A stretch of 64,000 nucleotides of DNA from Nostoc sphaeroides. Lineage in GTDB: Bacteria > Cyanobacteriota > Cyanobacteriia > Cyanobacteriales > Nostocaceae. Position numbers and translations under genes: made by a program. Below the pieces are notes generated by a model. It was not told the DNA's origin, did no database searches, and saw only the letters and a list, made by a program, of their open reading frames with translations. Location: assembly GCF_003443655.1 (NCBI RefSeq), contig NZ_CP031941.1, positions 2,227,501-2,291,500 of the forward strand, written 5' to 3'. Shown here piece by piece: positions 1-9,103 of this stretch; within the stretch, counting starts at the first letter, position 1, and every line of letters starts with the position of its first letter.

Positions 1-1
1 T

Positions 2-448
2 TATATCAGTAATAAAAACTTGTATGTGATCAAATTAGCTGGTGTGGAAAATTGCAATCAGGCGGAGGCGTTGCGCGGTTGTACGTTAATGGTGCCAGCT
101 AGCGATCGCCCCCAATTAGGCGAAGATGAATATCATGTCCTCGATTTGATTGGCTTGGAAGTCTTCATGCAAGCATCTGGCGAACTCGTGGGTACAGTGG
201 TAGACATCATCCCGGCTGGCAATGATTTGTTAGAAGTAAAATTACACCCATCTTTTGCCACTGACAAAGGACAAATGACAAATACTTCGGCTGCGCTCAG
301 TACAAGTGACAAAGGACAAATTACAAATGACAAAAAACAAAAGACTGTTTTGATTCCATTTGTGGAAGCGATCGCACCAGTCGTAGACTTGAAATCTAAT
401 CGTATTGAAATTACCCCACCAGCTGGGTTATTGGAAATTAATAATTAG
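2..448 (+). CDS. rimM: Ribosome maturation factor RimM, C-terminal part (5' end outside window)
   Basis: RimM binds ribosomal protein S19 and helps mature the 30S head. The visible part runs from the end of the N-terminal barrel ([15 protein letters not shown]) into the PRC-barrel ([52 protein letters not shown]). The frame is open to the left edge, so the true start lies upstream; the TTG at 20 is only an apparent start. Between KLHPS and KTVLIPF there are about 27 extra residues rich in T, D, K, Q and N. They are encoded by a tandem intergenic-type repeat plus a 24-bp dispersed repeat, kept in frame. The family assignment is firm; the insertion is seen directly. Confidence 0.9.
   Translation, partial: YISNKNLYVIKLAGVENCNQAEALRGCTLMVPASDRPQLGEDEYHVLDLIGLEVFMQASGELVGTVVDIIPAGNDLLEVKLHPSFATDKGQMTNTSAALSTSDKGQITNDKKQKTVLIPFVEAIAPVVDLKSNRIEITPPAGLLEINN
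284..307 (+). repeat. 24-bp small dispersed repeat inside rimM
   Basis: A 24-bp imperfect palindrome beginning ACTTCGGCTGCGCTCAGTAC. The reverse complement occurs with one change at 26331-26354 and a looser relative at 35774-35796. Here it splits a pair of near-identical repeats (GACAAAGGACAAAT at about 262-275 and 308-321). It resembles the small dispersed repeats described in Nostoc, which tend to sit inside other repeats. Confidence 0.7.
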
Positions 449-568
449 CTCGTTAATTGATCTGCCTCTAGCTATTTTTGCTGTATTGGATACTTCAAGA
501 GAAAGCAAAACTTGAAGCATGAGAAAATTAAAGTACATACTATATTTATTAATCTAGGAAATGTGGCA

Positions 569-823
569 ATGACAGAAAAACCAACAGCAACTATTCACAG
601 GCAACTGCTGGAAATCTTGTCCCAATTACCCAAGTCTAGTCAAGAAGAAGTATTAGATTTTGCTACCTCTCTCCAGAAAAAAAAATTAACTCAGCAGTGG
701 GATGCTATTTCTGATGTCGAGGCTGCTGCATTGAAAACTGAGTTTGCTGATGAAGATTTAGCTTTTGCAGAATCCGTTTTAACTGATTATCTCTCCCAGC
801 TTCAGCAAGAGGACGCAGTTTGA
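569..823 (+). CDS. Antitoxin-like protein of a MazEF-type pair
   Basis: A small acidic protein of 84 residues, rich in helix-forming residues (QLLEILSQLPKSSQEEVLDF), of the kind found upstream of cyanobacterial MazF/PemK toxins (DUF2281-like). The ATG at 569 is preferred over the upstream in-frame ATG at 512 because an AGGAA motif lies about 9 bases before it. The stop TGA (821-823) overlaps the ATG of the next gene by one base, typical of a co-translated pair. It would neutralise the toxin and probably autoregulate. The partner toxin gene is interrupted, so this may now be an orphan. The family call is inferred mainly from context. Confidence 0.65.
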   Translation: MTEKPTATIHRQLLEILSQLPKSSQEEVLDFATSLQKKKLTQQWDAISDVEAAALKTEFADEDLAFAESVLTDYLSQLQQEDAV

Positions 824-1363
824 TGCGAGGAGATGTTTATTTAGCTGATTTGAATCCGAGTCGAGGTTCAGAGCAAGGGGAGCATCCCACTTTTTCAAAA
901 TCTAACAATCTTCCGTCATTGCGAACGCGAGTGCGTCTCGTAGAGAGGAGGAACGACGAAGCAATCGCAATGGCTGGGATTGCTTCGTTCCTCGCAATGA
1001 CTTGTTTTATTTTATTATTCGATGAAATAATAAAAACTGGGATGCACCCCAGAGCAAGCAGGTATCCGACCAGTTATTATTGTTCAGAGAGATCGACTAG
1101 CTCAGTTTACAACAACATCTGTAGTAGTTCCTTTAACCACTAATCTGCGACGCGCTATTATACCAGGTACAATTGTCATACCTTCAGGTGAAAGCGGTTT
1201 AACGCAAGACTCAGTTGTGCTTTCTTATCAAATAGTTGTTATCGATAAGCAGCGATTAATCCGAAAATTAGGAAGTCTTTCTGCTAATTATTTATTAATG
1301 CTAAAAGTAGCATTAGATTACACTTTACAACTAGATAATTATGACGAAGAAAATGCCGATTGA
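823..1363 (+). pseudogene. MazF/PemK-type endoribonuclease toxin, split by a MITE
   Basis: The 5' part encodes MRGDVYLADLNPSRGSEQ, the classic start of MazF/PemK mRNA interferases. After a 172-bp insertion the same protein resumes as AGIRPVIIVQRD, VVPLTTNLRR, LTQDSVVLSYQIVVIDKQRL, ending with TGA at 1361-1363. Removing 878-1058 (element plus one target copy) restores a continuous 119-codon frame across GSEQ/AG, the normal MazF length. As it stands the insertion shifts the frame and the toxin should be inactive. The start overlaps the antitoxin stop. The product family is clear; loss of function is inferred. Confidence 0.88.
878..1049 (+). mobile_element. 172-bp MITE with 9-bp target duplication
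   Basis: Ends are GGGAGCATCCCA at the left and TGGGATGCACCC at the right, inverted repeats with one mismatch. CAGAGCAAG flanks both sides (869-877 and 1050-1058). The interior holds an inverted GTCATTGCGA / TCGCAATGAC repeat found widely in Nostoc intergenic DNA. It has no coding capacity. A second copy of the same length lies at 59062-59233. Confidence 0.9.
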
Positions 1364-1550
1364 TAGGATTAATCAATAGCATAGGTGTAATCCATCCTAG
1401 ATATCGCTCTCCATCCTGTACCCAAAACCAAAGAATTTAATCACGAAGGCTGGAAAAATTTATTGTGGGGAGGTGGCAAGAATTTTGAAAACAGGTATAA
1501 TTGCTGACTGAACGAGTCCGCCAACATCCTTTTGTAATGGAGTGTCGAAA

Positions 1551-3932
1551 ATGACATTAGCAACGACTCCACAAACAAAGCCTTTAACAGATGAAGAATT
1601 ACAGAAGATAAACGCCTACTGGCGTGCAGCTAACTATCTTTCCGTTGGGCAAATATATCTACTCGACAATCCGCTACTAAGAGAACCCCTAAAGCTGGAA
1701 CACGTCAAACCCAGACTCTTAGGGCACTGGGGAACAACGCCAGGGCTGAACTTTATCTATGTTCACCTGAATCGGCTCATTAAAAAATATGACCTAAACA
1801 CAATCTACATTGCTGGCCCCGGTCATGGAGGCCCTGGACTAGTAGCCAACACTTACTTAGAAGGCACTTACACCGAGTATTACCACAACATCTCTCAGGA
1901 TGCTGAGGGAATGAAGAAACTCTTTAAACAGTTCTCTTTTCCCGGTGGTATTCCCAGTCACGTTGCACCAGAAACTCCTGGTTCGATCCACGAAGGCGGG
2001 GAATTAGGTTATGCCCTCGTCCATGCTTATGGTGCTGCCTTTGATAACCCTGACTTAATCGTTGCTGCTGTTGTCGGTGACGGTGAAGCCGAAACAGGTG
2101 CTTTAGCAACTAGCTGGCATTCCAACAAGTTTCTTAATCCTGTACGTGATGGTGCTGTATTGCCGATTCTGCACCTGAATGGGTATAAAATTGCTAACCC
2201 AACTACACTGTCACGGATTAGCCATGATGAGTTGGAGAGTTTATTTGTAGGCTACGGCTACAAACCATACTTTGTAGAAGGTGAAGATCCCGCAGATGTT
2301 CACCAGCAGATGGCGGCGACTCTAGAAACAGCGATCGCCGAAATTCAAAGTATCCAGAGAGAAGCCCGTGTACATGGTTTCACTGAACGTCCTCAGTGGC
2401 CAATGATTGTCATGCGAACCCCCAAAGGTTGGACAGGGCCCAAGGAAGTGGATGGCAAAAAAACCGAAGGTTCTTGGCGATCGCACCAAGTTCCCTTTGG
2501 CAACATCGCCAAACAGCCAGACCACCTGAGACTTCTAGAAGATTGGATGAAGAGTTACAAACCAGAAGAACTCTTCGACGCTGACGGTAAGCTGATTCCC
2601 GAACTAGCAGAACTAGCCCCCAAAAAGCATCGGCGTATGGGTGACAATCCCCACGCTAACGGTGGTATTTTGCTACATGACCTGAAAATCCCCGATTTTC
2701 AAGACTATGCTGTAGATGTTGCTGAACCAGGGAAAGCGATCGCAGAAGCTACCAAAGTGACCGGTAAATTCCTGCGGGATATCATGCGACTTAACCAAGA
2801 AAGTAGCAATTTCCGTATCTTCGCCCCCGATGAATTAGCATCGAATCGTCTAGACCCTGTATTGGAAGTTACTGACAGAGTTTCGACAGCCGAGATTTAC
2901 CCTGAAGATGACCATCTTTCCGCCGACGGTCGGGTGATGGAAATTCTCAGCGAAACTTCTTGCCAAGGATGGTTAGAAGGCTACCTCCTCACAGGTCGTC
3001 ACGGATTTTTCACTTGTTACGAGGCATTCATCCATATCATTGATTCTATGTTCAACCAACACGCCAAATGGTTGAAAACGACGAGACATATTCCCTGGCG
3101 TAGACCGATCGCTTCCCTCAATTACCTACTTACCTCTCACGTTTGGCGACAAGACCATAACGGATTTTCTCACCAAGATCCCGGTTTTATCGACCATGTA
3201 CTTAACAAAAAAGCTGAGATCGTCCGCGTCTATTTGCCCCCTGATGCCAACACTCTGCTGTCGGTAACAGACCATTGTCTAAAAAGCCGCAACTATGTTA
3301 ACGTCATCATTGCTGGGAAACAGCCAGCATTGCAATATCTCAACATGGATGCAGCCATCAAGCACTGCACCAAAGGCATCGGCATTTGGGAATGGGCAAG
3401 CAACGACAAAGGCGGCGACCCAGATGTAGTACTAGCTTGTGCTGGGGATATTCCCACCTTAGAAACCTTGGCGGCTGTAGATATCCTGCGTCAGCATTTC
3501 GCAGATTTAAAAGTGCGGGTAGTGAATGTAGTCGATTTGATGACACTACAGCCAAAAACCGAACATCCCCACGGTTTGAGTGAAAAAGATTTTGACACAC
3601 TTTTCACCACTGACAAACCTGTTATCTTTGCCTTTCATGGCTATCCCTGGCTGATTCATCGCCTAACCTACCGCCACACTAATCATAAGAACATCCATGT
3701 GCGTGGCTATAAGGAAGAGGGAACTACCACCACTCCCTTTGATATGGTTGTTGTCAACGATCTAGATCGCTTCCATTTGGTAATTGATGTAATCGATCGC
3801 GTCCCCAAACTAGGATCTAAGGCAGCTTATGTCAAACAGCAGATGCAAGATAAACTGATCGAACACAAGCATTACATTCAGAAGTACGGCGACGATCTGC
3901 CGGAAATTCGTGACTGGAAGTGGCCATATTAA
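1551..3932 (+). CDS. xfp: Phosphoketolase (xylulose-5-phosphate / fructose-6-phosphate)
   Basis: A thiamine-diphosphate enzyme that splits xylulose 5-phosphate or fructose 6-phosphate with phosphate to give acetyl phosphate plus a triose or tetrose phosphate. Family hallmarks are [20 protein letters not shown], the substrate loop [19 protein letters not shown], the ThDP/Mg motif [17 protein letters not shown], and the C-terminal part with [18 protein letters not shown]. About 793 residues, the normal family length. ATG 1551 is chosen because GGAG at 1539-1542 is 8 bases before it; an in-frame GTG at 1542 overlaps that ribosome site. It stands alone: the toxin remnant lies upstream and repeats follow. 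Confidence 0.96.
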   Translation: MTLATTPQTKPLTDEELQKINAYWRAANYLSVGQIYLLDNPLLREPLKLEHVKPRLLGHWGTTPGLNFIYVHLNRLIKKYDLNTIYIAGPGHGGPGLVANTYLEGTYTEYYHNISQDAEGMKKLFKQFSFPGGIPSHVAPETPGSIHEGGELGYALVHAYGAAFDNPDLIVAAVVGDGEAETGALATSWHSNKFLNPVRDGAVLPILHLNGYKIANPTTLSRISHDELESLFVGYGYKPYFVEGEDPADVHQQMAATLETAIAEIQSIQREARVHGFTERPQWPMIVMRTPKGWTGPKEVDGKKTEGSWRSHQVPFGNIAKQPDHLRLLEDWMKSYKPEELFDADGKLIPELAELAPKKHRRMGDNPHANGGILLHDLKIPDFQDYAVDVAEPGKAIAEATKVTGKFLRDIMRLNQESSNFRIFAPDELASNRLDPVLEVTDRVSTAEIYPEDDHLSADGRVMEILSETSCQGWLEGYLLTGRHGFFTCYEAFIHIIDSMFNQHAKWLKTTRHIPWRRPIASLNYLLTSHVWRQDHNGFSHQDPGFIDHVLNKKAEIVRVYLPPDANTLLSVTDHCLKSRNYVNVIIAGKQPALQYLNMDAAIKHCTKGIGIWEWASNDKGGDPDVVLACAGDIPTLETLAAVDILRQHFADLKVRVVNVVDLMTLQPKTEHPHGLSEKDFDTLFTTDKPVIFAFHGYPWLIHRLTYRHTNHKNIHVRGYKEEGTTTTPFDMVVVNDLDRFHLVIDVIDRVPKLGSKAAYVKQQMQDKLIEHKHYIQKYGDDLPEIRDWKWPY

Positions 3933-3940
3933 CTAATTAC

Positions 3941-3993
3941 TAATTCGTAATTCGTAATTCGTAGTGAAGAATTCAATTACGAATTACGAATTA
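3941..3993 (+). repeat. Inverted heptamer-repeat hairpin after xfp
   Basis: Two 19-bp arms made of the same heptamer in opposite orientation (TAATTCGTAATTCGTAATT at 3941-3959, its complement at 3975-3993) with a 15-base spacer. It could fold in the xfp transcript and act as a 3' end or stabiliser, though it has no U tract of the classical kind. Confidence 0.6.
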
Positions 3994-4077
3994 TTTAACA
4001 AGTGGTAGGGGTTTAAATCCCCCGGTTCAAAAAATAAGCAAGTTTTGGGTCGGGGTCTAAATCCCCGTCACAAAACA
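3994..4077 (+). repeat. 84-bp dispersed repeat, copy 1
   Basis: Runs from TTAACAAGTGGTAGGGG to CCCCGTCACAAAAC and contains two related GGGGTTTAAATCCCC-type palindromes. A diverged copy lies in opposite orientation at 41647-41730. Both copies sit beside AATTACG-type tandem repeats. Confidence 0.65.
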
Positions 4078-4083
4078 AAATTG

Positions 4084-4132
4084 ACGAATTACGAATTACG
4101 AATTACGAATTACGAATTACGAATTACGAATT
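4084..4132 (+). repeat. Tandem heptamer array (ACGAATT x 7)
   Basis: Seven uninterrupted copies of ACGAATT. This is the short tandemly repeated type common in Nostoc intergenic regions. The rest of the gap to 4283 is a degenerate repeat of the CTCTGTGTTCTCTGTGCCTCTG kind, with no gene visible. Confidence 0.85.
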
Positions 4133-4283
4133 ATTTTAACCTCTTCTCTCTGTGTTCTCTGTGCCTCTGCGGTTAAAAATTAATTATTTTCACCACAGAG
4201 AACGCTGAGAAAAACAAAATATTTTACGATAAATAATTTATAAAAAACTTCAAGTAGTGAAATTGTAATTATTTCGTTTAGCA

Positions 4284-5660
4284 TTACACATCTGCAATTA
4301 ACCTCGCTTTTCTGAAGAAAAATTGCAGTACCGTTTCTTCACGAGAAATAATATCCACTCTACCTTCCATTCCCAATTCAATGTGACAGAGATTTTTGCC
4401 TTTACCTAAAACCAGACTTTCCGGCTCAATAGTCACATGATAAAAAGCACCTGGTACAGCCGCTTTCGGAGTGGTATTGGGATAAGGAGATCCATTTGTG
4501 CTATTCGTTGGGGGAGTCATAGCATCTGGAGAAATCGCCTCGACCTTACCGTTGAGAGTACCATAATCCGGGTAGGGACAAGCACTAACCCGCATTTGAA
4601 CTTGTTGACCAATTTTGAGTTTACTTTTTTCTTCAGATGCCACTACTGCCTTGACAATCTGCTTTGCATAACTGGGGACAATCTGCAAGACTTCTTCGCC
4701 GGGACGCACAGTTTGACCGGGGTTACGTAAGTTTATCTGAGAAATGATACCATCAGAAGTAGCAGTGATAATGGTGTGATGAAGTTCAATTTCCACTTGC
4801 TTTAGTTCGCTAGTATCGCGCTCTAGCTGTTTTTCTACTTCAATCCGTTGCTTAATAATTCCTTGCAGTTCTTTGTCTAAAGCTGCTTTGTTACTTTCAC
4901 CTGCGGCTTTTTCTTGGGCTATCCGGGCAGTAGCAATTTCTACTTCTGCATGACTGGGATTTAAGGCGGCTTTCGCACGTTGCTTTTTAGCGATCGCAGC
5001 AGATACTGCTTGTTCTTGCTGTTTTGTAGCTAACTGTGCTTCCTCTAATTTATCCCTAGACAATGCTTGGGCTACACTCTCATATCGCTTTTGCTTTAAC
5101 TTCGCTGCATTCAAAGCTGCCCTAGTAGAATGGAGATTAGCTTGAGCTTCTTGGAATTCAGCCACAGAGGTAATTTTTTTATCCTGATATTGGCGCAGGC
5201 GATCGCTTAATGCAGCCTCGGTAGCAGTGATAATCCGGTTAAATTTAGCAGTTTCGGCGCGAATTTGACTGTTAAACGTTTGAATTTGAGCCTTGATTTG
5301 GACTAGCTGCAACTTAGCTTGTTGAATATTAGTTTGCAGTTGGCTTTTTTTAGTTTGCAAGCGGGAGTCGTCAATGATAGCGATCGCATCTCCGGTTTTG
5401 ACAACTTGATTTTCTTTGACATAAATCTGCATCACTTGGCCTTCAGTTGCCGCCTGCACAATTCGCAATTCCCCAGATGGACGGACAACTGCCTGCCCTT
5501 TCACTGTAACCTTATATTTGGTGACTGTGGCGACAGGAATCGCTAGTCCCAAAACGCAGAGAACAAAGAGTCCACCAAAAGTAATCCAACGACTAATCGG
5601 TGGGAGAAATTCATCTGTTTGAATTGGTTGTAAAAAGTCTGTGTTGTGAACGTTAACCAT
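4284..5660 (-). CDS. HlyD-family membrane fusion protein of the leader-peptide export locus
   Basis: The periplasmic adaptor that joins an inner-membrane ABC exporter to an outer-membrane channel. One N-terminal membrane segment (about residues 24-45) is followed by a lipoyl/barrel half (GQAVVRPSGELRIVQA, GQVMQIYVKENQVVKTGD), a long coiled coil rich in A, Q, K and E (about 85-270), then the second half (DGIISQINLRNPGQTVRPGE, KLKIGQQVQMRV). ATG 5660 is preferred; the frame extends to a TTG at 5675. It lies 70 bases after the peptidase-ABC gene on the same strand, so it is the likely partner. No TolC is adjacent; one is present at 59.3 kb. Confidence 0.9.
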   Translation of the reverse strand: MVNVHNTDFLQPIQTDEFLPPISRWITFGGLFVLCVLGLAIPVATVTKYKVTVKGQAVVRPSGELRIVQAATEGQVMQIYVKENQVVKTGDAIAIIDDSRLQTKKSQLQTNIQQAKLQLVQIKAQIQTFNSQIRAETAKFNRIITATEAALSDRLRQYQDKKITSVAEFQEAQANLHSTRAALNAAKLKQKRYESVAQALSRDKLEEAQLATKQQEQAVSAAIAKKQRAKAALNPSHAEVEIATARIAQEKAAGESNKAALDKELQGIIKQRIEVEKQLERDTSELKQVEIELHHTIITATSDGIISQINLRNPGQTVRPGEEVLQIVPSYAKQIVKAVVASEEKSKLKIGQQVQMRVSACPYPDYGTLNGKVEAISPDAMTPPTNSTNGSPYPNTTPKAAVPGAFYHVTIEPESLVLGKGKNLCHIELGMEGRVDIISREETVLQFFFRKARLIADV

Positions 5661-5730
5661 AGTTAGACACTTCAAAATTTAAAATAGGTGAAGATATTAG
5701 CCAATACAGTTCATTTGAGCCACAAAACCC

Positions 5731-7917
5731 TCATATAGAGACGCGATTTATCGTGTCTGAAATACTCAAAATTACATCATCCAAAAAGTCTAAATGCTCC
5801 CCATTAACTTGCCGCAAATCTTCTGGTGTACCTTGAATTTTTAACCGTCCTTGTTCTAAAAAAATAATCCAATCTGCACGATAAATCACTCTAGGACGAT
5901 GACTAATAAAAATAGTAGTTTTACCCTGGCGATTCTCTAAAAGCCTATCTAGTATTTGTGCTTCGCTCACTGGATCGAGAGCGCTGGTAGACTCATCTAA
6001 AATTAAAATAGGTGGGTTAGTAACTATAGCTCTAGCTATAGCTAATCTTTGCTTTTGTCCACCAGAAATATTAGCTCCAAATTCGCCTAATACAGTTTGA
6101 TATTTATCAGGTAGTTCGCTGATAAATTCATCTGCACCAGCAATTTGACAGGCTCTAACAATGTCTGCAAAACTAATGTGAGGATAACTAAATTGGAAAT
6201 TATCTAGAATAGACCGACTCCAAAAATGGGCTTCTTGTGGTATTAAAACCACCTGTTGCCGCAAGCATTCCAAAGATATATCTTGCTGATTATAAAAACC
6301 ATAGCGAATATTTCCTGATTGAATTGTATATAAACCAGGAATCAATTTTGCTAGGGTACTTTTACCACAGCCAGATTTACCAATTAGAGCAATTGCTTGT
6401 CCCCCAGGAATAGTTATGGAAAAATCTTGCAATAAATCCACTCTACCTGTGTGGTGAAAATTAATTTCCGTACAGGTAATATCTGCATTAGCAGGAATTT
6501 CTACCCACTGCTTTTTAACATCATTTTCATCTTCTGGAGTAGCATCAATAACTTCTGTCAGACGTTGAATAACTATTTGGGAAGTGATAAATTTATCTAC
6601 TAAGCCTATAGCAGAACTTAAAAAGCCAAGAAAATTGCCACTCATGCCGTTATAGGCAATAAATTGTCCAATTGTTAAAGTCCGATTAATTACTAAAGAG
6701 CTACCAATCCAGAGAATACCAATATTAATGAATGTCGAAAGAATACTAGTAACAGTGCTGCTGTAAAGTCCTAGCTGCATAGTACTCCAGCCCAAGTTAG
6801 CCAGACGACCAAAATTTCCTTGATATTCTTCCCAGGCTTGGGGTGTAGCTTGGGTAGTTTTTAAGACTTGTACTCCCCGAAATGTTTCTACCAAAAACCC
6901 TTGGTTTTCTGTACCAGAAACAATCATCTTGCGGGTTTTCTGTCGCAGTGCTGGTAAGAAAAGTAAGTTAACAGCCGTAATCATGAGAAATGCAACTATA
7001 GAAGCCAGAGTTAACTCCCAAGTGTAAAAAAGCATAAAGCCCAAAGACACTACAGCAATAAAAAATTGACTGGGTAATCCAAGGACAATTTGGGAAACTA
7101 AGTTATTGATAGCGTGAACATCTGCAATGCGGCTGACAACCTCCCCACTGCGTCGTCCTTCAAAATAAGATAGGGGTAAATGTAAGAGTTTCCGCCCGTA
7201 TTCTAGGATGAGTCCTAATTGCAATCTTTGACTGAAATGAGCGATGAGGTGCGATTGTACTAAACCAATGGCACTTTTAATTAAGTTCAGGGTGATTACG
7301 CCAATAGCAACGGTGGTTAATAGTTGAGTATCTCCGCGCACTAGGACATCATCGGTTAGTATTTGCATCATGAAGGGAGATGCAAGAGAAAGTAGACCGA
7401 TAGCAATGTTGAGGGAAATTGCTTGGGCTAAAATAAACCGATAAGGGTAAACCCGTTGCAGGTAACGTCCAAAACCGCCAATTTTATCTGATTCTTGTTG
7501 ATAAAAGCGGCTTTCATCGGGAAGGAGTAGCAGCATAACACCATTATTCCAACCTGTTATTAACTCCTGGTGAGTCAGGTAACGGATACCAACACCAGGA
7601 TCGCCAATTACATATTTATTGCCTTTTTGTCCGTATAATACTACCCAGTGGTAGCCTTTCCAGTGAATGATGGCAGGTAGAGGAGCTTGATCTAATTGGT
7701 TGATGAGTTGAGGAGTGGCTTTAACTTGTCGGCTATGGAATCCCAGGACTTCTGCACCCCGCCTTAATCCCAATAGAGTAGTTCCTCTCGCCCCAGTACC
7801 AACAGCTTCGCGCACGCGGTTGAGGGTAAATGTGCGTCCGTAGTGTTGGGAAATGGTAGCTAAAGTGGCTGCACCACAATCTTCTTCACTGTGTTGAAGG
7901 ACAATTTTGTATTTCAT
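5731..7917 (-). CDS. Peptidase-containing ABC exporter (C39 peptidase, permease and ATPase)
   Basis: Cleaves double-glycine leaders and exports the cargo in one polypeptide. Residues 1-130 are a C39 protease with the full catalytic set: Cys14 (EEDCGAAT), His90 (KGYHWVVLY) and Asp106 (GDPG). A six-helix permease follows (about 160-450). The ATPase has Walker A GKSGCGKST at 513-521, signature ISGGQ at 617-621 and Walker B ILILDES ending near 643. At 728 residues it is full length and all key residues are present, so it should be active. Downstream lies its HlyD partner; upstream lie three genes with leaders ending in ISGG, its likely substrates. Confidence 0.95.
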   Translation of the reverse strand: MKYKIVLQHSEEDCGAATLATISQHYGRTFTLNRVREAVGTGARGTTLLGLRRGAEVLGFHSRQVKATPQLINQLDQAPLPAIIHWKGYHWVVLYGQKGNKYVIGDPGVGIRYLTHQELITGWNNGVMLLLLPDESRFYQQESDKIGGFGRYLQRVYPYRFILAQAISLNIAIGLLSLASPFMMQILTDDVLVRGDTQLLTTVAIGVITLNLIKSAIGLVQSHLIAHFSQRLQLGLILEYGRKLLHLPLSYFEGRRSGEVVSRIADVHAINNLVSQIVLGLPSQFFIAVVSLGFMLFYTWELTLASIVAFLMITAVNLLFLPALRQKTRKMIVSGTENQGFLVETFRGVQVLKTTQATPQAWEEYQGNFGRLANLGWSTMQLGLYSSTVTSILSTFINIGILWIGSSLVINRTLTIGQFIAYNGMSGNFLGFLSSAIGLVDKFITSQIVIQRLTEVIDATPEDENDVKKQWVEIPANADITCTEINFHHTGRVDLLQDFSITIPGGQAIALIGKSGCGKSTLAKLIPGLYTIQSGNIRYGFYNQQDISLECLRQQVVLIPQEAHFWSRSILDNFQFSYPHISFADIVRACQIAGADEFISELPDKYQTVLGEFGANISGGQKQRLAIARAIVTNPPILILDESTSALDPVSEAQILDRLLENRQGKTTIFISHRPRVIYRADWIIFLEQGRLKIQGTPEDLRQVNGEHLDFLDDVILSISDTINRVSI

Positions 7918-8055
7918 TTCTCAGTGTAATTTTTGGGGCGGAAATACGGTTTTTCTATGTCATGTTGAATGCAGCAAAGCGGAGTGAAACATCTCAATAT
8001 GTTCCCAAAACCCTAGATTTTTTATTTGGCTTTTCACATAACGTAAAAAATCAGA

Positions 8056-8424
8056 TTAGCTTACGCGATAGATATCAAAATCATAGGGATTGCCAGTAGT
8101 GTAGGTGTTGTCTTGAAATTCATATATTTGCCCTTCGTCCAAATTGTATGATATAGGTCGGTAGTTATCAGATCGACTATCAGCATCAAATTCAATAGTT
8201 CCTCCGTTATAGGCAGTATATGTCCATTCTTCACCAGGTTGAATTAGGAATGCTGTACCATCCAAAACGTGAGTAATGTTGAAGCCTGTATTGTTTCTGA
8301 TCTTAAACACTTCGTAGCCACCAGAAATTATTTCCGCAGCTTGTTCCTCTATTTCTTCAACTAACCCAAAATTCTGTAAAATGCTTTGGTTATTTAGCAG
8401 AGCTTTTTCTAGCCTTATGTCCAT
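8056..8424 (-). CDS. Double-glycine-leader precursor, 86-residue beta-type core (paralogue 3)
   Basis: Residues 1-36 are a leader (NNQSILQNFG, VEEIEEQAAEIISGG) shared almost letter for letter with the genes at 8686 and 9104. Cleavage is predicted after Gly36 by the C39 exporter 138 bases downstream. The 86-residue remainder (KIRNNTGFNITHVLDG, LIQPGEEWTYTAYNGG, YNLDEGQIYEF) aligns along its length with the core of 9104 and alternates short hydrophobic and polar stretches, suggesting a small folded beta protein. There is no Cys in the core and no obvious modifying enzyme nearby. AGGAGAAAATCAC precedes the ATG. Function of the mature protein is unknown; toxin, adhesin or signal are possible. Confidence 0.85.
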   Translation of the reverse strand: MDIRLEKALLNNQSILQNFGLVEEIEEQAAEIISGGYEVFKIRNNTGFNITHVLDGTAFLIQPGEEWTYTAYNGGTIEFDADSRSDNYRPISYNLDEGQIYEFQDNTYTTGNPYDFDIYRVS

Positions 8425-8488
8425 GTGATTTTCTCCTGCAAGTTTGTGTTTAGGAAGTACGCTAAATATTTCTAAACGCCGACACGTT

Positions 8489-8660
8489 AGAGGATGTTTG
8501 AAACCTTTTTTGTGTAGTATCCAAGACTTGTATATCCCCCTAAATCCACGCCACTTTCTCCATTTGGAGAAACCCCTTAACCGCAGTGGTTTTCCTTAAA
8601 AAGGGGGAATTTGAGTAATTTAGCCCCCCTCTTAAAAAGGGGGGTTGGGGGAATCTCAAT
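8489..8660 (+). repeat. Mixed repeat block between precursor genes 2 and 3
   Basis: Begins with AGAGGATGTTTGAAA, the end sequence of the MITE at 19511-19670, then holds fragments of the CCCCCTAAATCC and CCTTAAAAAGGGGG repeat types. A matching right end was not found, so it looks like a decayed or truncated element. Confidence 0.5.
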
Positions 8661-8685
8661 CAAACTTGATACTTTTTACAAGACC

Positions 8686-8931
8686 TTACCCAAATACAAA
8701 ATTAGCCTGATTGACAGATTTTGGATGCTCATTTTTAGGGTCTGGTTCATCTTCGTTGACTGGGGTGATGTCGTCGTCATCTTCAAAACTAGATATTCCT
8801 GTATTCAAGAAATTGACAGATTGACCACCAGAAATTATTTCTGCGGCTTGTTCGTCAATTTCTTCTACCAAAGCAATATTTTCTAAAATACTTTGGTTGC
8901 TTAACAAGGTTGTTGCGATGGTAATAGCCAT
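8686..8931 (-). CDS. Double-glycine-leader precursor, short acidic core (paralogue 2)
   Basis: An 81-residue protein with the same 36-residue leader (SNQSILENIALVEEIDEQ, then AAEIISGG) as its two neighbours, so it should be cut by the same exporter. Its 45-residue core differs: QSVNFLNTGISSFEDDDDIT followed by a proline- and acid-rich stretch (DEPDPKNEHPKS) with little sign of folding. It could be a degenerate paralogue or a distinct peptide product. AGGAGAAAC precedes the ATG, and the upstream sequence is a diverged version of that of the other two genes. Leader and export route are well supported; the role of the core is unknown. Confidence 0.8.
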   Translation of the reverse strand: MAITIATTLLSNQSILENIALVEEIDEQAAEIISGGQSVNFLNTGISSFEDDDDITPVNEDEPDPKNEHPKSVNQANFVFG

Positions 8932-9050
8932 TTAAGTTTCTCCTGAAATTGCGTTTAGTTCATTGCTCAATACTTATCGGTTCAGCGCAAAACAAAAACT
9001 GAAATTACGTAGCGACTGTCTTGAATATCAAGCTATCGCTATAAAAATTA

Positions 9051-9068
9051 TTAACCGAGCAGTATTGG
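9051..9068 (-). repeat. Solo end of the CCAATACTGCTCGG MITE family
   Basis: TTAACCGAGCAGTATTGG is identical to the right end of the complete element at 31840-31980. No partner end was found nearby. Confidence 0.55.
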
Positions 9069-9103
9069 TTCATTGGTAGTTAATTCAAAATCCCAGATTG
9101 AGA

